Of a stretch of 24,967 bases of DNA, positions 1 to 9,667 are shown piece by piece. The stretch is taken from NCBI GenBank assembly GCA_015680685.1, contig MNCI01004284.1, positions 257,532 through 282,498 on the forward strand. Direction: 5' to 3'. The notes under the pieces are model-generated. The model made no database searches, was not told the DNA's origin, and saw only the letters and a program-made list of their open reading frames with translations. The first letter of the stretch is position 1. The number at the start of each line of letters is the position of its first letter. Both the position numbers and the translations under genes were made by a program. Source of the DNA: Gnetum montanum (Eukaryota; Streptophyta; Gnetopsida; Gnetales; Gnetaceae).

Positions 1-202
1 TGAAAATACCAAAAAAATCACATACCTCAGACTTGCTTAACCATACACCGTGACACTTACAAGCAAGCCTGGGAAGACAATGAACGATTAACCCCAAGTG
101 TTTCTTGTGGTGTTAAGGCATTTAGTCTGCGGAGTTCGACCGGATCGCGCGTGCATGCTCGTATTCGTATGGTTGAGTGTAGGGGTACCTCACCACTCAT
201 CA
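1..202 (+). repeat. 3' part of a gypsy-type LTR (copy 1 of the TGATGAGT family)
   Basis: This is the last part of an LTR whose start lies outside the window. It matches the end of the LTR at 6685-7625: both share a stretch around CTTAACCATA, a GGGA(A/G)GACAATGA block, and a near-identical final block (166-202 versus 7589-7625) containing GGGGTACCTCACCACTCATC. It ends in ACTCATCA, the exact inverted complement of TGATGAGT at the other LTR's start, so the boundary at 202 is well supported. The next bases (ATAACC) already read as reverse-transcriptase codons, with no primer-binding site. I therefore read it as a 3' or solo LTR nested in an older element. Bases 130-170 keep many CpG sites, unlike the flanking decayed pol, which suggests the LTR is younger. 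Confidence 0.75.
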
Positions 203-2520
203 ATAACCAAATCCAAATTGTACTAGTAGACTAAGCCAAGACAACATTTACAAGTCCTTCAGGGACTTTTGCATACTGTAAGATGCTATTTGGCCTATGT
301 AATGCCCTTGTAACATTTTAATGCTTACTCCTTAGTATCCTTTAATAATAAGCTAATAGTGGTGTTGAAGTTTTCATGGAAAAATTATCCACTTATGGAG
401 CTACGTTTGATAAAGCCTTGGACTGACTTGAGCAAGTACTAAAGAGATGTGTTGAGACAAACCTATGGATCAATTGGAAAAAGAGAAATCTCATGGTCTA
501 AGAAGGCATTGTGCTAGGGCATCAAATTTTGTAGAAAGGGATTGAGGTAGGCCCAAAAAAGATAAGGGTCTCTCAAGGAATAACACACCAACCAAAGACT
601 ATCAAAGATGTTTAATCATTCCTTGGATACACTGGTTACTATTGGTTCTTTATTGAGAATTTCTCTAGGATTGCTAAACCATTAGTAGAACTTACAAAGA
701 AATATGCACCATTCATTTGGGCCAAGGAATGTGCAAACACATTCTAATAATTAAAAAAGAAACTCATAGAAACACTAATCCTATGAGCACTAGATTGGTC
801 CAAACCATTCCATATCATGATAGATACATCTAATTATGCTTTGGGAGCTGTACTCACACAAATGGATGATAAGAAATGTACATATTCTATCCATTGTGTG
901 AGTCGATGAATTATGGGGGCATAGTTAAATTACACCACCATGGAAAAATAATTAATGGTAGTGGTGTATGTGCTAGAAAAGTTTAGACATTATGTGCTAG
1001 GTTATAAAGTATTTGTACATATGGACCATAGTGCAAGTTTCTTCCTTATGAATAAGCCAACGGTGAGCCCTCATGTTATACGGTGGCTTGTGACCTTGTA
1101 GGAACTCGATATTACTATGGTAGATCAAAAAGGGACCAAGAATGTGATCACTAACCATCTTTCTCACTTAAGATGGAATAACAAAGGGTAGGAGAGCCCA
1201 ATCTCTAATCAATTTCTAGATAAACTCCTCTTTACTAGAGCAATAAATGAACACACGCTTGAAAAAGTAGTATGGTATAATGGCATCCTCACATATCTTC
1301 TCACTCAAGAGATGCCACAAGACTTGGATTTTAGGAAGAAGTAACAATTTCTTTATTAGGTTAAATACTTCATGGAAATTAATGGATACCTTTACAAAGT
1401 GTGTGCCAATGGCCTAATTCGTTGGTGTGTCCCTGATGAAGGTCAACTACATGTTTTCTAGGATGCTCATGTAGGACCTTATGGAGGCCACTATTCAAGG
1501 AGATGCATGGACATAAAAATCTTGATGGCATGATACTATTGGCCCAGAATATTTAGGGATGCCCTCTAGTTTATCAAGTCTTGTGAACATTGTCAATGTG
1601 AAGAGCGGATGACTACTCGTATGGAAGGTCCTCAATAGTGGATTCAACCACTAAAACCTTTTGACATATGGGGCATTGACTTTATGGGTCCTATCACATC
1701 CATGTCTAACAAGAAAGCATATATTATAGTAGCAGCTAACTATTTCACAAAATGGGTTGAAGTGGTAACCATTACAGATTACACATCATCCACTACAACT
1801 AGATTCATACAATAACATATTGTAAATAGGTTTGGGATGCCATGTTCACTAATTTTTGATAATGGAACTCATTTCACAGGTGCCACATTTAGAAAATTAA
1901 TGCAATTCTTAGGGGTAGAAAATAAATTAACAACACCTTACCACCCCCAAGCCAATAGTCACGCAGAGGTAACCAACTAGAATATTACAAAAATATTAAT
2001 GTGAACCATTAGCAAATTTAGGAAGGATTGAAGCAAAAAACTTAATGATGCTCTCTAGGCTTATCGATCAACTTGGAAAATTCCTATTGGATATTCTCCC
2101 TATGAGTTAGTGCATGGAAAAATTCCAACACACCTAATTCAATCTAAGCTTTGTACGCTCTCAACGAATTGTGAACTAAACCTTGACCTAAGTTTAGCAC
2201 AAAAGGAGAGATTGATCAATTTGAACATGCTAAACAAAAATTTCTTAGTGGACCTATCTTTAAATGAGGTGAACAAGGAATTTAGCAAGAAACGCCATGA
2301 CCTTAGAATTAGAAAAGTAAGGTTTCAACCAAGAGATAAGGTCCTCTACTAGAACCCCACACATGTACCTCAAAAGGAAAAAATTTCAAACATTGTGGGA
2401 GGGACCTTATATAATTGATCAAACCTTTCCCTTTAGGGCCATGATAATTTACAAACCTGATAGCCCAAATAAAAAGCAATTGGTCAATATCCAATAAATT
2501 AAACCTTTCTTAGAACTAAG
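203..2520 (+). pseudogene. pol: Degenerate Ty3/gypsy pol, Athila-like (partial RT, RNase H, integrase)
   Basis: Remnant of a retrotransposon polyprotein that would copy RNA to DNA and integrate it. The frame opens in mid-RT (NQIQI, then FAYCKMLFGLCNA near 260-310); the N-terminal RT, protease and gag are absent. The YxDD catalytic box has become FMEK near 376-387, so RT is dead. RNase H lies at about 815-1185 (IDTSNYALGAVLTQ; DHSAS kept, last Asp now Asn in TNHLSHL). Integrase follows: a zinc-binding region near 1480-1600, then a core with Asp at 1678, Asp at 1858 and Glu at 1966, giving D-x59-D-x35-E intact. The C-terminal GPY-type module (WEGPYII) is at about 2388-2410, reached through a frameshift in the A-rich run near 2370-2385. 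There is no second RNase H, which fits Athila rather than Tat. In-frame stops are many and mostly TAG. The best open piece is 2110-2352. Confidence 0.88.
2110..2352 (+). pseudogene. Longest open fragment of the first integrase (C-terminal part)
   Basis: This uninterrupted 80-codon piece lies inside the integrase C-terminal region of the pol remnant. It begins just after the conserved AYRSTWKIPIGYSPYELV stretch, at the Met of VHGKIPTH, and covers the helical linker (KERLINLNMLN, NEVNKEFSKKRHDLRIRKVRF) up to QPRDKVLY. It stops at a TAG where Trp (TGG) is expected. The GPY module continues after a frameshift. The fragment has no start context of its own and is not an independent gene. Confidence 0.7.
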
Positions 2521-2593
2521 ATTGGTTAGTGTAAATACTGCCTCACCTGATGAACACCCATGTTCTATCTTTTAGATATCCTCCTTCCAACTC

Positions 2594-2607
2594 AGTCATG
2601 GGGGAGA
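2594..2607 (+). other. Polypurine tract of the first gypsy element
   Basis: AGTCATGGGGGAGA lies about 75 bp after the end of the pol remnant and directly before TGGCCACTC. The tract at 6672-6684 has the same AGTCATGGGGG core just before a proven LTR start. By analogy this is the plus-strand primer, and a 3' LTR should begin at 2608 with TG. Confidence 0.6.
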
Positions 2608-2615
2608 TGGCCACT

Positions 2616-2634
2616 CATGGTAATCATTACCATG
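2616..2634. repeat. Perfect palindrome in presumed U3 start
   Basis: CATGGTAAT-C-ATTACCATG has 9-bp arms around a single base, ten bases after the polypurine tract. It may be a cruciform or a protein-binding dyad near the LTR end. No function can be assigned from sequence. Confidence 0.7.
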
Positions 2635-3250
2635 GCCTCTTAGTTTTTCTACCCTTTTTCATTTTCACATTTTTGATTTTTCAAATTTTTTATTTTTAAA
2701 TTTTTCTAATTTTATACCATTTGTAGTACATTTAAATTTTTTTGATTATTTTACACTTTCTTATATATTTTACTTTATTCTATCTCTTTTGTTTCTTTTG
2801 ATTAAGTGTGATATTTTCTTATTTTTGCTAATAAATTTTCTTTATTATTATAGAACACAATGCTGCTATTTCTATTTACTAATGATGATTTGTGCTTAAT
2901 ATGTGATTGTTGATGTTTGGTTTCTATTTTTGAATTTTGATGATTGATGACTTTGACAAGGTTTATTTTTCATGGGATAGGTAGTGAGTCCACGTCATCC
3001 ACCCATCCAAAGAACTTTATGGTTTTCATCATTCTAGGAATTTGAGGTCCCTTCTTCATTGAAGAAACTTTTAATCAATCTATGACCTTAGTAGTTCCAG
3101 AATTAGGAAGAATCCAAAGGTTTGTAAAGGGTGAGACTTCAAGGGGACTTAATACTCTTTGTACTCTTCTTCTTGCTTGAGTACTTAAGTGCTTTCATGG
3201 ACTTCTCATTGTTCCATACCACCAATGATAGGAAGACAAATAATGTCATT

Positions 3251-3395
3251 GCATGGTGTGGTTCCCATCATTAAAAAAAATGATGGGAATTCAAAACACA
3301 CCCCTTTGACATGAATAAGTATTCACATGGTGTGGATCTCATTCAGAAAAAAAATAATGGAAATTCGAAGCACACCCCTTGGACAAATAAAAGGG
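3251..3395 (+). repeat. Two tandem ~74-bp repeats, the first with an A-loop hairpin
   Basis: The block CATGGTGTGG starts at 3252 and again at 3326. Each copy continues through an A-run, an ATGGGAATTC/ATGGAAATTC block and CACACCCCTT(T/G)GACA. In copy 1, CCCATCATT (3264-3272) pairs perfectly with AATGATGGG (3279-3287) across a six-A loop. Copy 2 has lost most of the pairing. This looks like a local tandem duplication within non-coding retroelement DNA. Confidence 0.7.
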
Positions 3396-4194
3396 CTACA
3401 AGCATTGGTTATGGGACTCAAAAGACATACACCTATGCCTGATGGTCCCCTCTAGCTATGGCCCTCTCTCTCTCACTTCCTACTTCTCTCTCCTCTTTGT
3501 GGAATGGTGGTTGTCTTGTGGAAAAACTCTTGTGTCTTGAGTGGATGGATCAATCTTAGAGTGGTAATGCGAAGTAACTAAAAGGGGATGGTTTTGGTCT
3601 AGACTAAGGATGGAACTTATTGGGTCATTTTAACCATAATTCCACAAGGGACTTCTTATGACCTTAATTTGGAACTCCATTCCACCTTCTCCATCATCCA
3701 TCCATGCTACCATAACTCACCTCACTGTTTGGTTCTATGTTATACTCTATGTCTTAGTCTAATGTATTAGGATTCCTGAGTGGATTCTTTTGGGTTGGTC
3801 CTTAACTTTTCATGATCATTAAATTGACTATGGGGCCCATAGACTCCTTATTTGAGGTTATGCAAGGGCAAAAAGGGCATGAGCTTACTATGGGAAGGAT
3901 CCACTTGCATAGCTTTTGGCTTCATTAGTTAAGGTTCCTTACCTTTGACATTGGTAGAATATTATATTTCATGTTTTGCATTGTGTAAAATGCTTATTAC
4001 TCAATCTTTCATTGCATTCATCCATTAAAATTAATTTTTCTCCATTTTTCCAAATTTATGAACTTCAACACTCTCTTTTCATGATTTCATACTCTTCTTG
4101 GTCTTCTAAACTTTGATTTGATCCCAATTTCATCAAAAAATTCCTTGTATTTTGAATGTTTGACCAAAGTCAACAGAAGTCAATGATGGTTAAT

Positions 4195-4262
4195 AGAGAC
4201 ATCATTGAGGCCTCATCGATGTAGCTGACCTCATTGATGAGGCCCCATCATCGAGGCCTCAT
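4195..4262 (+). promoter_or_regulatory. Array of TCATYGA/GAGGCCTCATC motifs upstream of a TATA box
   Basis: Related short motifs are packed here: CATTGAGGCCTCATCGATG, CTCATTGATGAGGCC and CATCATCGAGGCCTCATC. Several are self-complementary. Comparable but different short-motif arrays occupy the U3 of the LTRs at 6685 and 24309, so this is probably a U3-type enhancer block. The matching R-U5 sequence of that LTR family is not found downstream. Confidence 0.5.
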
Positions 4263-4282
4263 CAACACAATAAAAAAAATAC

Positions 4283-4290
4283 TATATATA
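4283..4290 (+). promoter_or_regulatory. TATA box ahead of the coiled-coil frame
   Basis: TATATATA lies about 20 bp after the motif array and 177 bp before the first plausible ATG (4467). This spacing would suit a start site near 4315 and a leader of about 150 bases. It is a sequence-only prediction in AT-rich DNA. Confidence 0.4.
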
Positions 4291-4466
4291 CCGTCAGAAA
4301 CTTAGGAATTTTTTGTCATTTGCTCATAACATAGGGAATTTTTGCAATTTTTAAAAGGTGATTGCCTTCTTCACTCATGCATGCACCACTCTAAGCAAGA
4401 AATTCTTTGTTAACCTTTCATAACTAATTTATTTGGAGATTGAGATGTGTTTCAAGGAGAACAAAC

Positions 4467-6435
4467 ATGAAAGGAGGACCCTGCTTTTTCCATGCCATGC
4501 CTTATAAGAAAACTTTGTAAGAGGGTAGGTATTATTTGCTATACTAATGACAATCTTAGGCATACTCCCTTGGCCTCATGGATAGAAATTATGAAGGACA
4601 AAATGCCAGTAGCCATCTAAGAAGAGGAGTTGCCACCACCACCACCCACCCAAGAGACAACACCAGAGGCCCGCAAAATCCTTGAGTGTTTGCGACAAAT
4701 CCAAGAGTAGCTCTTAAGCGAACAAGAGTAGTAGGCAGAAATGAGTAGGATGGATCCATCTGTGTATTAGCCAGTAATCAATCACCTTAATGAGGTGGCT
4801 TGAATAGTTAGTCATATGGAGAGGGGTGGTTCCATTTTCTATACCCAAAGAATGCATTTGCCTTCAAGGTTGGATCCCAATGCTCAAGAGGTGACGGTGT
4901 CATTAGCAACATAAGGAATGCTACCACTTTCTTAGTGAGGTTGGAGGAAGGTGAAGAGCCAACTGTCTTTGTGATGTAGCACCAAGGGTAGGAGACATCA
5001 ATAGAAATGGTAGTTGATCATGTGGCTAAGGCACTAAATGCACTTGTGGTAAATTGAATGTAGCCTAGCATGAACAATTACTAGAATGATTGGTAGGGAC
5101 CAGGCAACTGACTTTAGATATCTTTGATCTTCTAGAGAACATCATTGCAACCTAGCCGAAGCTACTACACACAAGGGGAAAATGCATCATTCTTGAGAAG
5201 CAACTAGAAATGGCCCAAGAGCAAAATCAATGCTTGGCCACAAAGGTTACTAAACTTTGTGCCTGACTTGTAGAGCAAACAATCCTCAACCTAGTAATGA
5301 CAAGGGATGAAGCTATCAAATAGTGTCAAGAATGATTTCAAAAGGTTGAGGAGGAAGCAATAATGGTCATCTTCAAATAGTCCATGGTGGAAGCTAAAAC
5401 ACATTCAATTAAAAAGGACTTGAATTAGATGTGCCAAGAAAATGAAGCATTGATTTCATAAAATCATCACCTACGAAATGTTGATGCTCAAAGAGCTCAA
5501 ATGCAGGAATTCATTCATCAATAGTAGAAGTAGCTTGCCAAGGTCAACACTGAATTGAGAAAATTATCCGTAGAGAACTAAAATATATTAATGGAGGAGG
5601 TATGCACCTTGCAAAAAAAGTTTGCCATTGAAATCACTGCCTAGAAGAATGAAGCTCACAAGTTTGAGATGATGAAAAATCACTACAGCAACTAGGTTGG
5701 CTTGCAAAAGGAAATAAATGAAAAGGAAATCTAGATGGAAAAGGCTAAAGTAAATGAAGCCCTCTAGCAACTCCAACAAGGAAGAGAAATGTGGTAGCCC
5801 ATCCTTGATGGGATTGATGCCTACAACAAAGTAGAGATCTGCTTGAAGGAGTTGTAGATCAAAGAGATGAAAAAATATATGAAGTTGTCAAATATTTATT
5901 ACACAAACCTAGCAATGCTGACAATCAGATGGCCATGGTCAGAATTGGAGAAGTAGGTGGCTAGCTTGTATTTCTATATGAGGCTGAGTTCAAACACCAC
6001 AAAGAAACCAAGCAAAAGCTTGAGACTGCTAACACTAAATTTGAAGTGTTTAAAGGGCGATTCACAAATCAAAGATCCATTGTTGAGGACCTAGCTAGAT
6101 AGATGAATGAATACTAGGAGCTGAAGAACATAGTGTGAGTGTTTGAAATTGAACAAAAATAGTTCACCGCCTAGTTTTTCGACATTAAGGAGTTGTTTCC
6201 AATGATCCTATGTCCTTGGGAGGTGCCTGTTCCAATCCACATTGGGGAATTTGTGTGGATGGTGCATGATCCTAGGAGTAAGAAGGAGAAAATGAATGCA
6301 CTATTGTATGCTTTCTACCTCCCACCTAAAGTTATTGTAGTAGTAGGATAACCATAGCCTCAACCACCACTAGTGTGTGAAGCTGGTGAAGGTTTGTTAA
6401 AGCCTTAGGAACCACCACTACCTGGGACCGTTTGA
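4467..6435 (+). pseudogene. Decayed coiled-coil reading frame of an LTR element, function unknown
   Basis: I do not recognise a family. An ATG at 4467 opens one frame; coding character continues in another from about 4516 (SWIEIMKDKMPVAI). It runs through a Pro-rich patch (ELPPPPPTQETTPEA, about 4627-4670) and a Glu/Gln/Lys-rich helical region with coiled-coil character to about 6150. A more globular tail follows (ELFPMILCPWEVPVPIHIG; LLYAFYLPPKV), then a second Pro-rich end, stopping at 6435. At least two frameshifts occur. In 5342-5989 the frame has 12 TAG, 2 TAA and no TGA, with only one CAG left, so most stops replace Gln. No CCHC knuckle, protease, RT or integrase motif is present. It sits about 240 bp before a polypurine tract and 3' LTR, so it was the last frame of that element: a non-autonomous element, an accessory protein, or a captured host gene. 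Confidence 0.6.
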
Positions 6436-6671
6436 TCTTCTCCAATAAGATTCACATCATCAAGGAACGTGTTTTCCAAATTTTAAAGAGTTGTGTCATG
6501 TTGTTCAATTTTGTGTCCTGAAAACCACCATTTTTGTAATGTGTTGATCTGTACACCTAGGCACTCCATTTTTTGTCAAGTCAATCAAGTTTGTTTTGTT
6601 GAAAGAAAAGTCAATCAATAATCCCATACCTTCTAAATTTTGTAAAAGAACTTGAGGACAAGTTTTCATTT

Positions 6672-6684
6672 AGTCATGGGGGTA
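6672..6684 (+). other. Polypurine tract before the 941-bp LTR
   Basis: AGTCATGGGGGTA immediately precedes the TGATGAGT LTR start. It shares its core with the tract at 2594. This shows that the sequence upstream, including the coiled-coil frame, is internal to the element and that 6685-7625 is its 3' LTR. Confidence 0.75.
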
Positions 6685-7625
6685 TGATGAGTCATCGTTG
6701 GTTGGTTACGTTGACAAGGCTTCGTTGACATAGTTGACCACGTTGATGAGGTTGTGTCCATGAACAACACATTTTGACCTATGTCAACAATGCCATGTCG
6801 ATGTAGTGTCTATTTGTTGCCTATCAATACGCACCTACCCATCACATTTATGGAGGGTCCAGATTTCAATTATAGTGAAACTCTTGCATTTTTTCCATTT
6901 GAAAGTTAGAATATTTTACCTAAGTCCCTGCAGTAGGATTCATTGAGTGTACATATCTTTATTCAAGCATTTTTGTACCTGAGCATGACTATATGTGCGA
7001 AAATAAAGATAAGCTTTCTAATAAACCTTGTAGCATTTTGGATAGATTAGCTCTCTTTATATGCATTTAATGTTTTCAATTATTTGTTAATTATTATTAA
7101 TTATTTCACAATTATTTTCTAGTAATTAAGTTAATGAGATTATTAAGCTAGATATATAGATTAGATACATAAGTATGACCGCTTCGAGCGTAACACATAT
7201 TTAGTTGGTAATCCCAGTGACATTATTACTTGGTACAACCAATAGCATAGCATTTGGTCACCTAGTAGAGGATACGTGGGTTTAGGATGTGTATGAAAAG
7301 TGGGAAAAAATGCTTATGTTAGGATTAGTTTAATGATTAGTTAAATAGTAATTTAGATTAGTTAATTAAACTCTTTTTTATCTACATTTTGAGCACCCAC
7401 AATATAAAATATAAAATGATAAAAATTGGATGCCTTAGTTACACTTAACCATACCAATGAATTTCAAAAGTGTAATTGGGAGGACAATGATTGACCTTAA
7501 GGCTAGATTCAGCTCCTAAAGGGCTAGTGCACTGTAAATGATAAAGTCCATAGAATTCGATTAAGTCATGCCTAAATGCTTTCTGATTTGTATGGTTGGG
7601 CATAGGGGTACCTCACCACTCATCA
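6685..7625 (+). repeat. Complete LTR, 941 bp, 3' LTR of the coiled-coil-bearing element
   Basis: The ends are TGATGAGT and ACTCATCA, a perfect 8-bp inverted pair. The U3 starts with several GTTGAC/GTTGAT motifs (about 6694-6755). A GAAAATAAAGAT block near 7009 resembles a poly(A) signal. Two blocks match the LTR at 24309: GTACCTGA to ATAAACCTTGTAG (6975-7033 versus 24593-24652) and AGTATGACCGCTTCGAG (7172-7188 versus 24767-24783). The last 215 bp match 1-202. Divergence among the three copies is high, so they are separate, old insertions of one family. Downstream bases ATAGT (7626-7630) would be the target-site duplication. The 5' partner cannot be seen. Confidence 0.82.
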
Positions 7626-7915
7626 ATAGTGGTAGTCCCTAAGAAAAATGGGAGTATCCATATTTGCATTTATTTTTGAGACCTAAATAAAGCCACCATT
7701 AAGGATGACTTCCCTTTGCCTAATATTGATCAACTTATCGATACTACAGCCAAACATGCCTTCTTGTCCTTATGGATGGATTCTTGGGATATAACTAAAT
7801 TAGGATCAACCTAGAGCACTAGCTCAACACAACCTTTATGACACCATGTGGTACATTTTGTTATATCATGATGCCCTTTGACCTCAAGAATGTCTGAGTA
7901 ACATACTAGAAAGCC

Positions 7916-8263
7916 ATGACCTATATTTTTAGTGATTACATGTTAAGTTTGCTTAATGATTATATAGATGACATAGTTGTGAAGTCTAAGATAACCAATG
8001 ACCATGCCAATGACCTAAATCTTGTGCTTAAACAATGTCTCAAATATGAGCTTAGGCTCAATCCTAAGAAGTTTTTCGTCAGTGTTAAGACCAACAAGAT
8101 GCTTGGCTTTGTGGTCTCTAAAGTAGGGATACATTTAGATCTTAATAAGGCTAAGTTCATATCCAAATTGGCAACACCTACTAATCTTAAAGAGCTTTGG
8201 GGATTACAAGGTAGACTACAGTTTATTCGTAGGTTTATCATTAGGCTTACAGATAAGTTATAG
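7916..8263 (+). pseudogene. Open fragment of the Tat RT, palm to thumb
   Basis: This 115-codon piece, the longest open stretch in the window, covers the RT palm with the YIDD catalytic box and the thumb/connection (LRLNPKKF, MLGFVVSK, TNLKELWGLQGRLQFIRRF). It is broken on both sides by stops in the same polyprotein, and its ATG is an internal Met. It is not a stand-alone gene. Confidence 0.8.
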
Positions 8264-8824
8264 CCTATGCACCACTTTCTTAAGAAAGGAGTTCATTATG
8301 AGTGGATGGATCAATGGTAAGAATCCTTTAAAAACCTTAATCAAGAATTAACAAAGCTACCTACAATTTATCCTCCACAAGAAGTTAAATTATTTTACAT
8401 TTATCTCACCATTTCTGATACATCCATTACCTCTCTACTCTGTCAGAAATGTGATGATGGAGTAGAAATACTTGTATATGACCTTAACCATGTGTTAGTA
8501 GCCCACAAGACTTAATACACTGAAATTGAGAAGCACTATATAACACTAGTCTTCTCTTTGAAGAAATGGAGACATTACCTCTTTAGAAGCCAAGTCAATG
8601 TGATTTGCAAGGACAACATACTCAAAGCCATAATGACCAACATCTACAAAAGTAGCCATATAGCCTAATAGAAAGCCATAACTGTAGATTTCAATGTCCA
8701 TTACATCTCTTAGTCCATAACAAATGGTCAAGCTATAGCCATACAACTCATAATTTCACCTATTAATGGCCAAACAACCATAGATCCTAAGTTCTCTAAT
8801 GAACACATTAACAAAGTTAGAGAA

Positions 8825-9049
8825 GTGTTCGAGGGTTATGAGGTACTCATGAACTTCAATGAAGCTTCAATTTCCCATGGGGCTAGTGCTGCTGCCATCA
8901 TAATATTTCGATCTAGTGAAATCCAACCTTTTGCCTATCATTTTGGGTTCTCGTGTACCAACAACATAGAAAAATATGAGGGTTTGATCAAAGAGATGAT
9001 GGTAGCTTGTGACCTTGGAATTAGACACTTAGCCATCAAAGGTTCTTGA
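8825..9049 (+). pseudogene. Open fragment of the second (archaeal-type) RNase H
   Basis: The 74-codon piece carries the N-terminal half of the extra RNase H typical of Tat elements: a degenerate catalytic start (MNFNEASISHGASAAAIII), FAYHFGFSCTNNIEKYEGLI with the conserved Glu, and LGIRHLAIKGS. It ends at TGA. The domain continues in frame through QVSKVYACKAKHL-like sequence to TDAIATLAL near 9215. Confidence 0.75.
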
Positions 9050-9424
9050 AAACTTATAGTTAACTAAGTAAGCAAAGTCTATGCATGCAAAGCTAAGCAC
9101 TTATAACCTTACTATGATCTAGGAAAGCAATTATTACAACAATTTGTAGATGTTGATATCCAACACATACCTCAAAATGAGAATGTCATAACTGATGCAA
9201 TTGCAACATTAGCCCTTAGTGTAATGCCATATGTGTTTATTAAGTTACCCACCTTAATTGTGGACTATGATGCTTCCATCACATAGAACATTGAGGATAC
9301 CTTTATGGCTATCATTCATACTGCTCCTTCCGAGGAGTGGTATGATGATATCAAGTTTCACCTTATGCATGGTGAATCCTCACAGGGCTTGACTACCTCT
9401 TATAAGGATTCCATATGCAAGTAG

Positions 9425-9667
9425 TTGAAGCAATATGTTATTGTAGGTGATAACACATTATGTCGATGGTCCTATTATGGCATGCTCCTAAGGTGCTTAG
9501 GAAAAACTGAAGCCAGAGTAGTCCTAGAGGAGGTTCATGAGGATGTTTGTGGAGGACACATAGGACCTATAGCCATGACCACTAAGATTAGATGGTTAGG
9601 CTACTATTGGCCCCATATGAAAAATGACCACATGCAAAAGGTTAAGCAATGTGACACATGCCAATGA
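9425..9667 (+). pseudogene. Open fragment of the Tat integrase zinc-binding domain
   Basis: The 80-codon piece shows the HHCC-type N-terminal integrase domain: HEDVCGGH, then GYYWPHMKNDH, and CDTC before a TGA. Spacing and flanking residues match gypsy integrases. The catalytic core follows after the stop. Confidence 0.78.

Larger units (their letters stand above)
2608..4140 (+). repeat. LTR-like non-coding stretch after the first pol (limits uncertain)
   Basis: No protein-coding frame is recognisable here. The start at 2608 is set by the polypurine tract. Bases 2640-2860 are strongly T-rich with very few G residues, and 3459-3500 is a CT-rich run. The stretch contains a perfect palindrome and a duplicated hairpin repeat, listed separately. 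I cannot find a matching 5' copy in the window or a convincing CA end, so calling it an LTR is inference from position alone. It could also be 3' LTR plus unrelated flank. Confidence 0.35.

Noticed and set aside
2309-2494. Antisense 61-codon frame
   Set aside because: Lies opposite the integrase C-terminal GPY module, which is the real coding strand.
5588-5779. Antisense hydrophobic 63-codon frame
   Set aside because: Complement of Glu/Lys-rich coiled-coil codons gives Phe/Leu-rich sequence; not a membrane protein gene.
1-7625. LTRs at 1-202 and 6685-7625 as the two ends of a single element
   Set aside because: They are too diverged from each other, the first lacks a following primer-binding site, and a separate polypurine tract at 2594 splits the interval.
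7960-8241. Antisense 93-codon frame
   Set aside because: Shadow of the RT coding strand, which has clear YIDD and RT motifs.
8546-8746. Antisense 66-codon frame
   Set aside because: Lies opposite the first RNase H of the Tat pol; no features of its own.
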